Source of the DNA: Saprospiraceae bacterium
Lineage (GTDB): Bacteria > Bacteroidota > Bacteroidia > Chitinophagales > Saprospiraceae
DNA length: 33,393 nucleotides
Assembly: GCA_026993525.1 (NCBI GenBank)
Contig: JALWSS010000228.1
Location: 1 to 33,393 of the forward strand
Direction: 5' to 3'
A model generated the notes under the pieces. The model was not told where the DNA came from and searched no databases. It saw only the letters and a program-made list of their open reading frames with translations. This document shows positions 23,995 to 30,958 of the stretch, piece by piece. Numbering within the stretch: position 1 is the first letter of the stretch; every line of letters starts with the position of its first letter. The position numbers and the translations under genes are program-made.

Positions 23995-25010
23995 AATATT
24001 CAAGATACATACCAGAAACACTGAACAGGATCATACCAGGCGTGTATGCCGGGTTAATTGTTACTGCAAATAGTCTCAGGAAACAGAGGAGCGACTCAGT
24101 ACAGACATTTCAGTCAACAAACATGAAAGTGCCGGAAAGGAAGCTTCCCGGAAGTTTGTCGGAAAACAACAAAGGAGTATGGAAAATGCCTGATCAGGCA
24201 AATATTTTTATAGAATTAATCAGAAATTCATTTTTAAGGCTTTTGGCCGACCTGTATATTCACGAGAATGAATCCATAGAGACATTGCACATTCAACTCA
24301 ACAAAAGGAGCCCGGAAAAGCAATCTGTTGAAAGCAGTAGTCTTCGCATCAAAAAAAGAAGCCATTACACTGGAGCAACAATTTTATCAACAATTAAGAC
24401 ATTGGCACCGATTTTAATATCTATGGGTCTTTTAATTTCATGTAGTGATAATTCTCCTTCCAATCATGTGTCTGAAAAGGACATAAACAACCGGCAACAA
24501 AGCACATATCAAGAGATAACTATACAAAAAAATTGCATCATGCTGGAAAAACCTCAAACCGTAAGCAGAGGTTTCAACCTGCAAATACAATCCCTCTACG
24601 ACCAATACATTGAAATAGAACTGGCATTGGCAGAAACCGATACTGCCGCAGCAAACGCTGCCGCCTTCATCATGAAGGCGCTGTTGGATTTAGTGCCGGA
24701 ACCATCCCAAAAACCTGACGCCAAAAAGGCATGGGGCAACCAGAAAGACGGCTTTGAAGAAAATTTGACAAAATTCTTGAATTCCAAAAACATTGACACC
24801 AAACGTGTTCTTTTCAGCCATTTGTCCGAGATACTGTATTGCACTTTAAAGAGTTTTGAAGTAGACGTCGGAGATGTGCATGTAGTTTATTGCAAAGAAT
24901 CTTTTGGCAACAAGGGAGCATATTGGCTCACACATAATCACGAAATCAAGAATCCATACCTCGGTAATAGACTGCCAACTTGTGGCACCATTACCGAGAT
25001 AATTCCATAA
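23991..25010 (+). CDS. DUF3347 lipoprotein with long N-terminal extension
   Basis: The 339-residue frame ends with a DUF3347 domain (about 195-335: QSLYDQYIEIELALAETD, HVVYCKESFGNKGAYW, NPYLGNRLPTCG), homologous to the tail of the CusB-like adaptor, with the two cysteines kept but most Met lost. A lipobox-like GLLISC (Cys151) follows a basic stretch RIKKRSHYTG, which looks like an internal signal peptide. The first 120 residues have no recognised domain. Either the long form is made and a hydrophobic helix sits in the middle, or translation starts internally (Met66 or a non-ATG codon near 24,350). The annotated ATG overlaps the NDH-2 stop (ATGA). Confidence 0.7.
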   Translation: MKYSRYIPETLNRIIPGVYAGLIVTANSLRKQRSDSVQTFQSTNMKVPERKLPGSLSENNKGVWKMPDQANIFIELIRNSFLRLLADLYIHENESIETLHIQLNKRSPEKQSVESSSLRIKKRSHYTGATILSTIKTLAPILISMGLLISCSDNSPSNHVSEKDINNRQQSTYQEITIQKNCIMLEKPQTVSRGFNLQIQSLYDQYIEIELALAETDTAAANAAAFIMKALLDLVPEPSQKPDAKKAWGNQKDGFEENLTKFLNSKNIDTKRVLFSHLSEILYCTLKSFEVDVGDVHVVYCKESFGNKGAYWLTHNHEIKNPYLGNRLPTCGTITEIIP

Positions 25011-25028
25011 CCTTAAAATTTTTGAATT

Positions 25029-25514
25029 ATGAAACCTGTAATTCTTTTTTCATTGTTAGCCATAACCGCCTATGGTCTTGTCGGGTGTGGAAATGCCAAC
25101 CCTGATGCCGTCCTTAATACCAAGGAAGGAAGAGACCAGGTATTTTCTGCGATCGTAAATGATCACGAAATGATGATGGAGTTCATGGGCAAAATGATGG
25201 ACAACGATCATGCTAAAAACATGATGATGGGCAACAAGAACATGATGAACATGATGATGGGCAACAAGGACATGATGAATATGATGATGGGCAACAAGGA
25301 TATAATGAACATGATGATGGGCAAAATGATGTCAAATGGTGGAATGATGAACCAAATGATGAAAAAAATGGTGGAAAATGGCTACATGTCAGAAGAATGC
25401 CATGCGCAATGTATGGCCATGATGAAAGACAAAGGAATGGATATGGGGCAGATGAATATGAACTCGTCAACGGACATGGGCAATGACACCGACCATGAAT
25501 CGCATCACCAATAA
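25029..25514 (+). CDS. Met-rich repeat lipoprotein (copper-binding candidate)
   Basis: The 161-residue protein has a lipobox YGLVGC (Cys20) and about 40 methionines, a quarter of all residues. Between residues 65 and 94 it contains three tandem 10-residue units of the type MMMGNKDMMN, continuing in MMMGKMMSNGGMMNQMMKKM; the C-terminus has CHAQC and DHESHHQ. Such Met clusters bind Cu(I)/Ag(I) in periplasmic proteins such as CopC, CusF or PcoE-like sponges. It is probably a membrane-anchored metal buffer. It lies 18 bases after the DUF3347 gene. Confidence 0.85.
   Translation: MKPVILFSLLAITAYGLVGCGNANPDAVLNTKEGRDQVFSAIVNDHEMMMEFMGKMMDNDHAKNMMMGNKNMMNMMMGNKDMMNMMMGNKDIMNMMMGKMMSNGGMMNQMMKKMVENGYMSEECHAQCMAMMKDKGMDMGQMNMNSSTDMGNDTDHESHHQ
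25221..25324 (+). repeat. 30-base in-frame tandem repeat inside the Met-rich gene
   Basis: Three full 30-base units (25221-25250, 25251-25280, 25281-25310) and a partial fourth (to 25324) share ATGATGATGGGCAACAAGGA-type sequence with a few changes. The period is divisible by three, so copy-number change would lengthen or shorten the Met array without a frameshift. Confidence 0.9.
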
Positions 25515-25526
25515 AAACTTACAACT

Positions 25527-25718
25527 ATGATGTACATGTGGTTTATTTTCATTGCTATTATCATTTTGGTTGTTTGGCTTTTCAGTAAATCCGGAAACTT
25601 GCTAAGCAGTGGCAATAATGACGACGCCCTCGAAATACTAAAGCAGAGATTTGCGAGGGGGGAGATTTCCAAAGAGGAATACGAAGAGCGAAAAGCAATT
25701 CTCGAGCGAGAGCTATAG
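25527..25718 (+). CDS. SHOCT-domain small membrane protein
   Basis: The 63-residue protein has one N-terminal membrane helix (MWFIFIAIIILVVWLF) and a C-terminal SHOCT motif (ALEILKQRFARGEISKEEYEERKAIL), a short helical pair found at the end of many membrane proteins. It follows the Met-rich lipoprotein by 12 bases and is probably cotranscribed. The role is unknown; SHOCT proteins are frequent in copper operons. Confidence 0.85.
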   Translation: MMYMWFIFIAIIILVVWLFSKSGNLLSSGNNDDALEILKQRFARGEISKEEYEERKAILEREL

Positions 25719-25726
25719 CAACTGCC

Positions 25727-25823
25727 GGGAAGTGGTTTGGATAACTGATCATATCTCGCACATTGGCAAATAATGATGCCGAACAATTTGCCCTGAGTGC
25801 AATTCAGTTCCAAACCACTTCCC
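25727..25823. repeat. GAAGTGGTTTGG inverted-repeat element, copy 1
   Basis: A perfect 15-base inverted repeat, 25727-25741 and 25809-25823, encloses 67 bases. The arm GGGAAGTGGTTTGGA shares the GAAGTGGTTTGG core with three further elements at 26165, 26281 and 28594. It fills most of the gap between the SHOCT gene and the next gene. Confidence 0.8.
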
Positions 25824-25886
25824 TTCACACCCATGAAAGGATGTGTCCGGAAAAACAAATAATTCAAACCAATTCAAGCGAAACAA

Positions 25887-26153
25887 ATGGACAAGCGGAA
25901 CGATTATGAAATTGACTTTTCAGATAAACATATCAGGGATGCGCTTTACCAAAAGTTGGAAGACGATGAGGAATTCCTGATGGAAACACTTGGGGTAGCG
26001 CTAAACCTGGCCATATCTGACCCGAAACTCAACATCAAAGTTGCCAATCTCATTACCGATGATTTTAGCCCATTGTACATGGCTATCATGGTACGAATAG
26101 GCAAAGAACGACAAACCGACAGCTCACTATCATGCTGCAAGGATATTGCCTGA
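25887..26153 (+). CDS. Hypothetical 88-residue acidic protein
   Basis: The protein (MDKRNDYEIDFSDKHIRDAL...) has no signal peptide or membrane helix. It is helical-looking and acidic in the first half, with LNLAISDPKLNIKVANL in the middle and a CC pair near the end (LSCCKDIA). I do not recognise the family. The stop is followed directly by inverted-repeat elements; the C-terminus could have been altered by one. Confidence 0.5.
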   Translation: MDKRNDYEIDFSDKHIRDALYQKLEDDEEFLMETLGVALNLAISDPKLNIKVANLITDDFSPLYMAIMVRIGKERQTDSSLSCCKDIA

Positions 26154-26164
26154 ACCAGGCTAAT

Positions 26165-26280
26165 GGTAGTCAAAACGAAGTAGTTTGGCAGCGATCCCGG
26201 ACTTGTTCCGGATTCCAGACGCCCCATAATAAACACCAGATGATAGTGATGAATTTCACCGGCTACTTCGCGTCGGGTAC
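26165..26280. repeat. GAAGTRGTTTGG inverted-repeat element, copy 2 (degenerate)
   Basis: The left arm (26165-26189) matches the arm of the next element at 19 of 20 positions from TCAAAACGAAGT onward. It is followed by a CCCGGACTTGTTCCGG palindrome (26194-26213). The right end near 26260-26280 is only weakly complementary (CTACTTCG). It directly abuts copy 3. Confidence 0.55.
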
Positions 26281-26451
26281 TATACTCAAAACGAAGTGGT
26301 TTGGCCGGCGATCCCGATCCCGTCCCGATCCCGTCCCGATCCCGAAAGCTTTCGGGATTCGGGATTCGGGACGGGATTCGGGACCCAAGCTCCCAACCAC
26401 TGCTGAGGTTCAAAAGCTGATATTTTGCCAAACTACTTCGACTTGGGTATA
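26281..26451. repeat. GAAGTGGTTTGG inverted-repeat element, copy 3, with GC-rich palindromic core
   Basis: Terminal arms 26281-26305 and 26427-26451 are inverted repeats matching at 21 of 25 positions (TATACTC...GTTTGGC). The interior has stacked CCCGATCCCGTCC units and a perfect 18-base palindrome at 26340-26357 (TCCCGAAAGCTTTCGGGA). It lies in the leader of the P-II gene and could form a long stem in the transcript. Confidence 0.8.
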
Positions 26452-26550
26452 ATTACGGAAATGGGTCAGAAACAGTTTGGAAATGAGCCTGGTATGCTGA
26501 CAACTGAGAATGATTGGGGGGGCAATGTTAACATTCAAATTCGCAACAAC

Positions 26551-26889
26551 ATGAAAGAAGTAAAAGCATTTGTCAGGCCTTCAATGGCAGCTGAAATTTA
26601 CAACTCTCTAAAGCAAAATGGCTACTGCTGCATGAGTTTTTCAGAATGCGAGGGTACAGGAAAATATACTGATCCAACCGAAAATTTTCCCACTTTGAAA
26701 TTCCCTTTCCTACACAGCCCGATGGTAAAAATGGAAATTGTTTGCAGAAATGAGGACGCAGATAAAGTAGTAGAAATCATACGCCGAAGCGGCTCCACCG
26801 GCCGGAGCGGAGATGGAATTATATATATCTGCAATGTGGAGGAAGTTTTCAAAGTGAGGAACCTGGAGAAAGGTGTCAACGCCTTGTAA
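26551..26889 (+). CDS. Atypical P-II family signalling protein
   Basis: The 112-residue length and the C-terminal block VKMEIVCRNEDADKVVEIIR, RSGSTGRSGDGIIYICNVEEV match P-II (GlnB/GlnK) proteins, trimeric sensors that bind ATP/ADP at TGRxGDG. The T-loop region (about 36-55, SECEGTGKYTDPTENF) lacks the usual uridylylated Tyr context and carries cysteines (YCCMSFSEC), so nitrogen signalling is doubtful; metal or redox sensing is a possible alternative. ATG 26551 gives the normal P-II length; upstream in-frame ATGs (26461) would add residues encoded next to the repeat element. It lies between the palindromic elements and the membrane hydrolase. Confidence 0.78.
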   Translation: MKEVKAFVRPSMAAEIYNSLKQNGYCCMSFSECEGTGKYTDPTENFPTLKFPFLHSPMVKMEIVCRNEDADKVVEIIRRSGSTGRSGDGIIYICNVEEVFKVRNLEKGVNAL

Positions 26890-26930
26890 ACCCCAAAACT
26901 ACTGTACAATACAAGATCAATCGCAAGCCA

Positions 26931-28097
26931 ATGGATATATTAACTCATATTGTGGTGGGAGCATCATCAGGAGGAATGCTTCTTGGCGCAAAACATGGAA
27001 AAAAAGCCTTCCTCGTTGGTGGTATTACAGCTATTTTGCCCGACCTGGATGTCCTGGTCACTCCGATGTTCAATACCATTGATCAGCTTTCTATTCACAG
27101 GGGAATAACCCATTCTCTTCTTTTTCTATTTGCCATTCCCTTGCTTTATATGGGTTCCAAAAAACTATTGAACCGAAAAATTTCCTATGACTGGCCTCTC
27201 CTGATCTTCATTGCCCTGCTCTCCCACCTGGTTTTGGATGTAATGACTAACTATGGTACCCAAATATTCCAGCCATTTTCAAACAGGCAGGTATCTTTGA
27301 GCAACATCAGTGTCATTGACCCTGTATTCACCTTACCGGTATTGGTATTCCTCTTGATTTCGATGGTCTCAAAGAAGCCGGCACCAGTTCGGACAGCGTA
27401 CAATAAGACAGGACTTTTAATAGGTGGAGTGTATTTATTGCTAACTTTGGTCAACAAATCCTGCATAGAGAACCATTTTAAAAATTCCCTTCAAAAACAA
27501 GCCATTAATTACGAAAAACTGTCAGTAATTCCATCATCATTGGGCAACCTGTTATGGCATGCAGTGGCTAAAACCGAAGATGGATGGTATGTAGGAGATT
27601 ACTCCTTGATGGACCAATACCAGGACATCAATTTTACTTTTTATGAAGGAAATAAAGAAATCCTGAAACAATACGACAGCAGGGTAATTCAAAAACTTAT
27701 CTGGTACACAAATGGCAACTACCTTGTGAGGCAGGAAGGTGGTTTCACCCGGATGTATCACCTCAAATGCCATTTAACACAGGGCTATGAAAACAACCCC
27801 TATCCCAGCGCGGGATTTTTTGAAATAACAAAATCCCCGGATGGAAACACGATAATTTCATCGAAAATGATGCAATCAAATACACCACCGGGAGAATTGA
27901 TAGCCAACAAGTGGCGCAGGATCATGGGACACCGAACAACCCCCCGCTTGAGCAGGTACCACTCCGGTTCCAAAACCCGGGTTAATTCAGCTGAACCTCA
28001 GGGAAAAAAATCCAATTCACTTTTAGCTCCATACATCCGGAGACAAGAAGTATCGAGCTTTGAAACCAGGAAAAGCCAACTGCCCATAACTATATGA
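26931..28097 (+). CDS. DUF457/YdjM-type membrane-bound metal-dependent hydrolase
   Basis: The 388-residue protein starts MDILTHIVVGASSGGM and has five or so membrane helices in the first 190 residues. DILTH, ILPDLDVL, HRGITHSLLF and LDVMTNYGTQ are the metal-binding motifs of YdjM/LexA-regulated membrane hydrolases (DUF457). The second half is a soluble beta-rich domain (about 200-320) not present in short members. The last 65 residues are basic and low-complexity (HRTTPRLSRYHSGSKTRVN...) and may be a late extension. Substrate is unknown. Confidence 0.8.
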   Translation: MDILTHIVVGASSGGMLLGAKHGKKAFLVGGITAILPDLDVLVTPMFNTIDQLSIHRGITHSLLFLFAIPLLYMGSKKLLNRKISYDWPLLIFIALLSHLVLDVMTNYGTQIFQPFSNRQVSLSNISVIDPVFTLPVLVFLLISMVSKKPAPVRTAYNKTGLLIGGVYLLLTLVNKSCIENHFKNSLQKQAINYEKLSVIPSSLGNLLWHAVAKTEDGWYVGDYSLMDQYQDINFTFYEGNKEILKQYDSRVIQKLIWYTNGNYLVRQEGGFTRMYHLKCHLTQGYENNPYPSAGFFEITKSPDGNTIISSKMMQSNTPPGELIANKWRRIMGHRTTPRLSRYHSGSKTRVNSAEPQGKKSNSLLAPYIRRQEVSSFETRKSQLPITI

Positions 28098-28201
28098 TAT
28101 TCAGCAATTAGAGAATGGTTTCAACAATTGAACCAGACTAACATTCAGGTTGTTCCATGTGCGTCAATTCAAATTCCATAACCAATCAAAATCTTTTTAT
28201 C

Positions 28202-28588
28202 ATGGCATATTATTTCAGCAAAACCGTCAAGGGAAACTTTGACCAGGTCATTGACAAGGTTACCGCGGCTCTCAAGGAAGAGGGTTTTGGAATCCTTACA
28301 GAAATTGATGTTCAGGCAACCTTAAAGAAAAAGCTCGAGGTTGATTTTCGACCCTATAAAATTTTAGGAGCCTGCAACCCTCCTTTCGCCTACAAAGCAT
28401 TGCAGGCAGAAAACAAGATCGGAACCATGCTGCCCTGCAATGTAATCGTTCAGCAAAAAGACAACGGTGAAATAGAAGTGGCAGCCGTTGATCCGGTAGC
28501 TTCAATGCAAGCCGTTGAAAATGACAAGCTGGGTGAAATTGCAACGACGATAAGGAACAAATTGCAAACAGTGATCGAGCAACTTTAA
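28202..28588 (+). CDS. DUF302 domain protein
   Basis: The 128-residue cytoplasmic protein shows the DUF302 pattern: MAYYFSKTVKGNFDQVIDKV, then ALKEEGFGILTEIDVQATLK, YKILGACNPPFAYKAL and a C-terminal VAAVDPVASMQA. DUF302 proteins form dimers of an alpha-beta fold; a metal/haem role has been proposed but is not settled. ATG 28202 is chosen over an in-frame ATG 45 bases upstream because the conserved strand starts there. Cys residues (GACNPPF, MLPCNV) are conserved features of the family in metal loci. A palindromic element follows immediately. Confidence 0.87.
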   Translation: MAYYFSKTVKGNFDQVIDKVTAALKEEGFGILTEIDVQATLKKKLEVDFRPYKILGACNPPFAYKALQAENKIGTMLPCNVIVQQKDNGEIEVAAVDPVASMQAVENDKLGEIATTIRNKLQTVIEQL

Positions 28589-28593
28589 TTCAC

Positions 28594-28697
28594 TATACTC
28601 AAAACGAAGTGGTTTGGGCGGCGTAAGCCGCCCAAACTCCCCATCCACACTCAACGAGAGTGATGGGTTATTCTCAAATCACTTCGAGTCGAGTATA
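28594..28697. repeat. GAAGTGGTTTGG inverted-repeat element, copy 4
   Basis: Left arm 28594-28618 and right arm 28673-28697 form an imperfect inverted repeat (TATACTC...). The left arm with its flank is identical to copy 3 over 26 bases. Inside is a perfect 10-base stem with loop GTAA (28613-28636) and a second small stem near 28641-28667. It may end the DUF302 transcript but lacks a T-tract. Confidence 0.8.
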
Positions 28698-28764
28698 TTT
28701 TCGCAAGGGTAGATTCTTTTTTCATGTCACTAAAAGAATCTCCCCTCAAATTAAGCTATCATAA

Positions 28765-29616
28765 ATGCAGCAGTTAAACAAGCATATAACATACATAACC
28801 AAAGCAAACGGCGAAACGGAACCGTTTGACTATAACAAGCTACAAAATTCACTTGAAAAATCTGGTGCCAACAGAGACCAAATTGAAAAAGTAATACAAT
28901 ACGTAGAGGATGAATTGAAGCCCGGAATCCGTGCCAGGGAAATTTATAAAAAAGCGTTTTCGAAGCTAAAAAGGATTTCTCCGGCAATGGCTGCAAAATA
29001 CAAGCTCAAGCAAGGTATAAAGGAACTTGGCCCATCCGGGTATCCTTTTGAAAAATATGTGGCAGAGATTCTAAAACATCAGGGATACGAAGTCATTGTC
29101 GGGCAAATAGAAAAAGGGAAATGTGTTTCCCATGAAATTGACATTATTGCCCAAAGAGATGATCACCACTTTATGATAGAGTGCAAGTTTCACAGTTCTG
29201 ATGGGCGGAAATGCGATGTAAAAACACCCCTGTATGTAAATGCCCGCTTCCATGACATAGAAAAGATGTGGCGCAGGAAGCCCGGCCACAATGTCAAATT
29301 TCATCAGGCATGGTTGGTAACCAACACCCGTCTAACCCTCGATGCCATCAAATACGGTGAATGCGCCGGCATGCACCTTATCAGTTGGGATTATCCCAAA
29401 CAAGGTAGTTTGAAACAAAGAATTGAAATTTCCGGCCTTTATCCCATCACCTGTCTGACATCATTAACCAGGAAGGAGAAACAGGAATTACTAAAGAATG
29501 GAATCGTTCATTGCAAGCAAATTAACACCGGGACCAATTTCAGTTCTTATGGTATAAAGCCTGGGAGAATAAACCGAATACTCAAAGAAGTTGAACAACT
29601 TTTAGTATTCAGGTGA
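28765..29616 (+). CDS. ATP-cone / PD-(D/E)XK nuclease-like protein
   Basis: The 283-residue protein begins with an ATP-cone domain (about 8-90: YITKANGETEPFDYNKLQNS), the nucleotide-sensing module known from ribonucleotide reductases and NrdR. It is followed by a Mrr/RecB-type nuclease core: EIDIIAQRDDHHFMIECKFH, where Asp126, Glu139 and Lys141 form a D...ExK site. A C-terminal helical region (240-283, SSYGIKPGRINRILKEVEQL) may be a helix-hairpin-helix. The protein could be a nucleotide-gated DNA endonuclease; this is inferred from domains. It stands alone between a palindromic element and the YceI-like gene (40-base spacing). Confidence 0.8.
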   Translation: MQQLNKHITYITKANGETEPFDYNKLQNSLEKSGANRDQIEKVIQYVEDELKPGIRAREIYKKAFSKLKRISPAMAAKYKLKQGIKELGPSGYPFEKYVAEILKHQGYEVIVGQIEKGKCVSHEIDIIAQRDDHHFMIECKFHSSDGRKCDVKTPLYVNARFHDIEKMWRRKPGHNVKFHQAWLVTNTRLTLDAIKYGECAGMHLISWDYPKQGSLKQRIEISGLYPITCLTSLTRKEKQELLKNGIVHCKQINTGTNFSSYGIKPGRINRILKEVEQLLVFR

Positions 29617-29656
29617 TATTATGAGTTTTTTTATAACACCGCTAAAATCATTCACC

Positions 29657-30205
29657 ATGCAATTGGTTAAATTCACACTTATTTTCACAACCATCTTTTT
29701 TTCAAGCATTCAAATCAATGCCCAGGATGTCTATTACACCCGCAACGCTACACTCAGCATAAATACTTCCATTGATGGCAAGGCTGTTCGATTTGTTTCT
29801 GACCGCTTGTCGGCAAGGCTGGATTATGAAACAGCGGAAATTATCATGCGATTACCCATCAACTCATTAAGATGCGGTATAGATTCAATTGACTATTTGC
29901 TGTCCCATGCGAATGGTGAAGCTGTATTCGACGGCAAACTGGGCCTCGAGTACATCAACACCGACAATCACCCTCCCATGCATTTTGAGCTTGAAGGGTG
30001 GCTGATATTGGACCTGGACAAGCACCTGGTAACGGGTGAAGGTGAATTGCATCACAATGCGAATTCTTCGGAATATGCCTGCATGCTCGGGTTGCGGATG
30101 AATCTCAATTTCTACGACCTGGATCTGTCATTTCCCATCCCGGATGTCGCTTCTGATTTTGAAGTGGTAGTGACACAGGCATTGTTGCAACGGGATAAAA
30201 ACTGA
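29657..30205 (+). CDS. YceI-like exported protein
   Basis: The 182-residue protein has a signal peptide ending INAQ and a beta-rich domain resembling YceI lipocalin-like proteins (ATLSINTSIDGKAVRFVS, MRLPINSLRC, FELEGWLILD). YceI proteins bind polyisoprenoids such as ubiquinone precursors in the periplasm. The pattern is weaker than in canonical YceI (no clear GxxxTIDPxHS start). ATG 29657 starts the signal peptide. It precedes the DUF2231 membrane protein by 20 bases. Confidence 0.65.
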   Translation: MQLVKFTLIFTTIFFSSIQINAQDVYYTRNATLSINTSIDGKAVRFVSDRLSARLDYETAEIIMRLPINSLRCGIDSIDYLLSHANGEAVFDGKLGLEYINTDNHPPMHFELEGWLILDLDKHLVTGEGELHHNANSSEYACMLGLRMNLNFYDLDLSFPIPDVASDFEVVVTQALLQRDKN

Positions 30206-30225
30206 AACTTTAAAATTTATCTATC

Positions 30226-30885
30226 ATGTTTAAAAATTTGATCTCATTGGCACTGTTTGGTGCATTGTTTTTTGTTTTTCCGCAAACCCTGGAGGCCCAC
30301 GACCCTCAGGAGCATGAGAAAGAGCAAAAAAAAGAAGCTGTAAGCGACAGCACAGAGCAAGCCGGCCAAACCGACCTTATTGACCTTCACTCCCATGATG
30401 CGGAGGGCAACGGTCAACTTCCCGGACTGAAAGAGTTTCCCAATTATCATCCATTGATCGTTCATTTCCCAATTGTATTTTTATTGGTGGCCTTTCTGAT
30501 GCAGGTATTCGGCTTTTTTGTCAAAAGCGATACCTATCACAAAACCATTTTGGTGCTGGCTGCCCTGGGCTATGCTGCAGCATACCTTGCCGCTGCATGG
30601 CGCCACCCCCATATTGACGTCAATGCGGTTTCAGAATCAGTCAGGCAGATTTTCGACCAACACCAGTTGTATGCCAAATGGGCCGTTTACCTGGGCGGAG
30701 CCGGCGCCCTGGCAAAAGCTGCAGAATTGTATTTCAAAAGGAAAACAATCCTTGTGATTCTCACCACATTGCTGTTGGCCGGTGCTGCCACCTTGGTTTC
30801 AATATCGGGGCATCACGGGGCTGAACTGGTACACAAACACGGAGTTGGCACCCAGGGCAGACACCTTGAAATGCACGAGCATTGA
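30226..30885 (+). CDS. DUF2231 membrane protein with His-rich ends
   Basis: The 219-residue protein has a signal-like first helix, a charged His/Glu linker (HDPQEHEKEQKKE) and a four-helix DUF2231 region starting FPNYHPLIVHFPIVFLLVAF. The HPLIVHFPI motif and a C-terminal SGHHGAELVHKHG supply possible haem or metal ligands. DUF2231 proteins are found with cytochromes and metal genes and their role is unproven. It is followed 73 bases later by the copper ATPase. Confidence 0.85.
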   Translation: MFKNLISLALFGALFFVFPQTLEAHDPQEHEKEQKKEAVSDSTEQAGQTDLIDLHSHDAEGNGQLPGLKEFPNYHPLIVHFPIVFLLVAFLMQVFGFFVKSDTYHKTILVLAALGYAAAYLAAAWRHPHIDVNAVSESVRQIFDQHQLYAKWAVYLGGAGALAKAAELYFKRKTILVILTTLLLAGAATLVSISGHHGAELVHKHGVGTQGRHLEMHEH

Positions 30886-30958
30886 CAAGTTGCAACAAAG
30901 GGCCTGATATCCTGATTCTGAATAACTTGCCTTATTCCACTTGCAAAAACTTACAACC

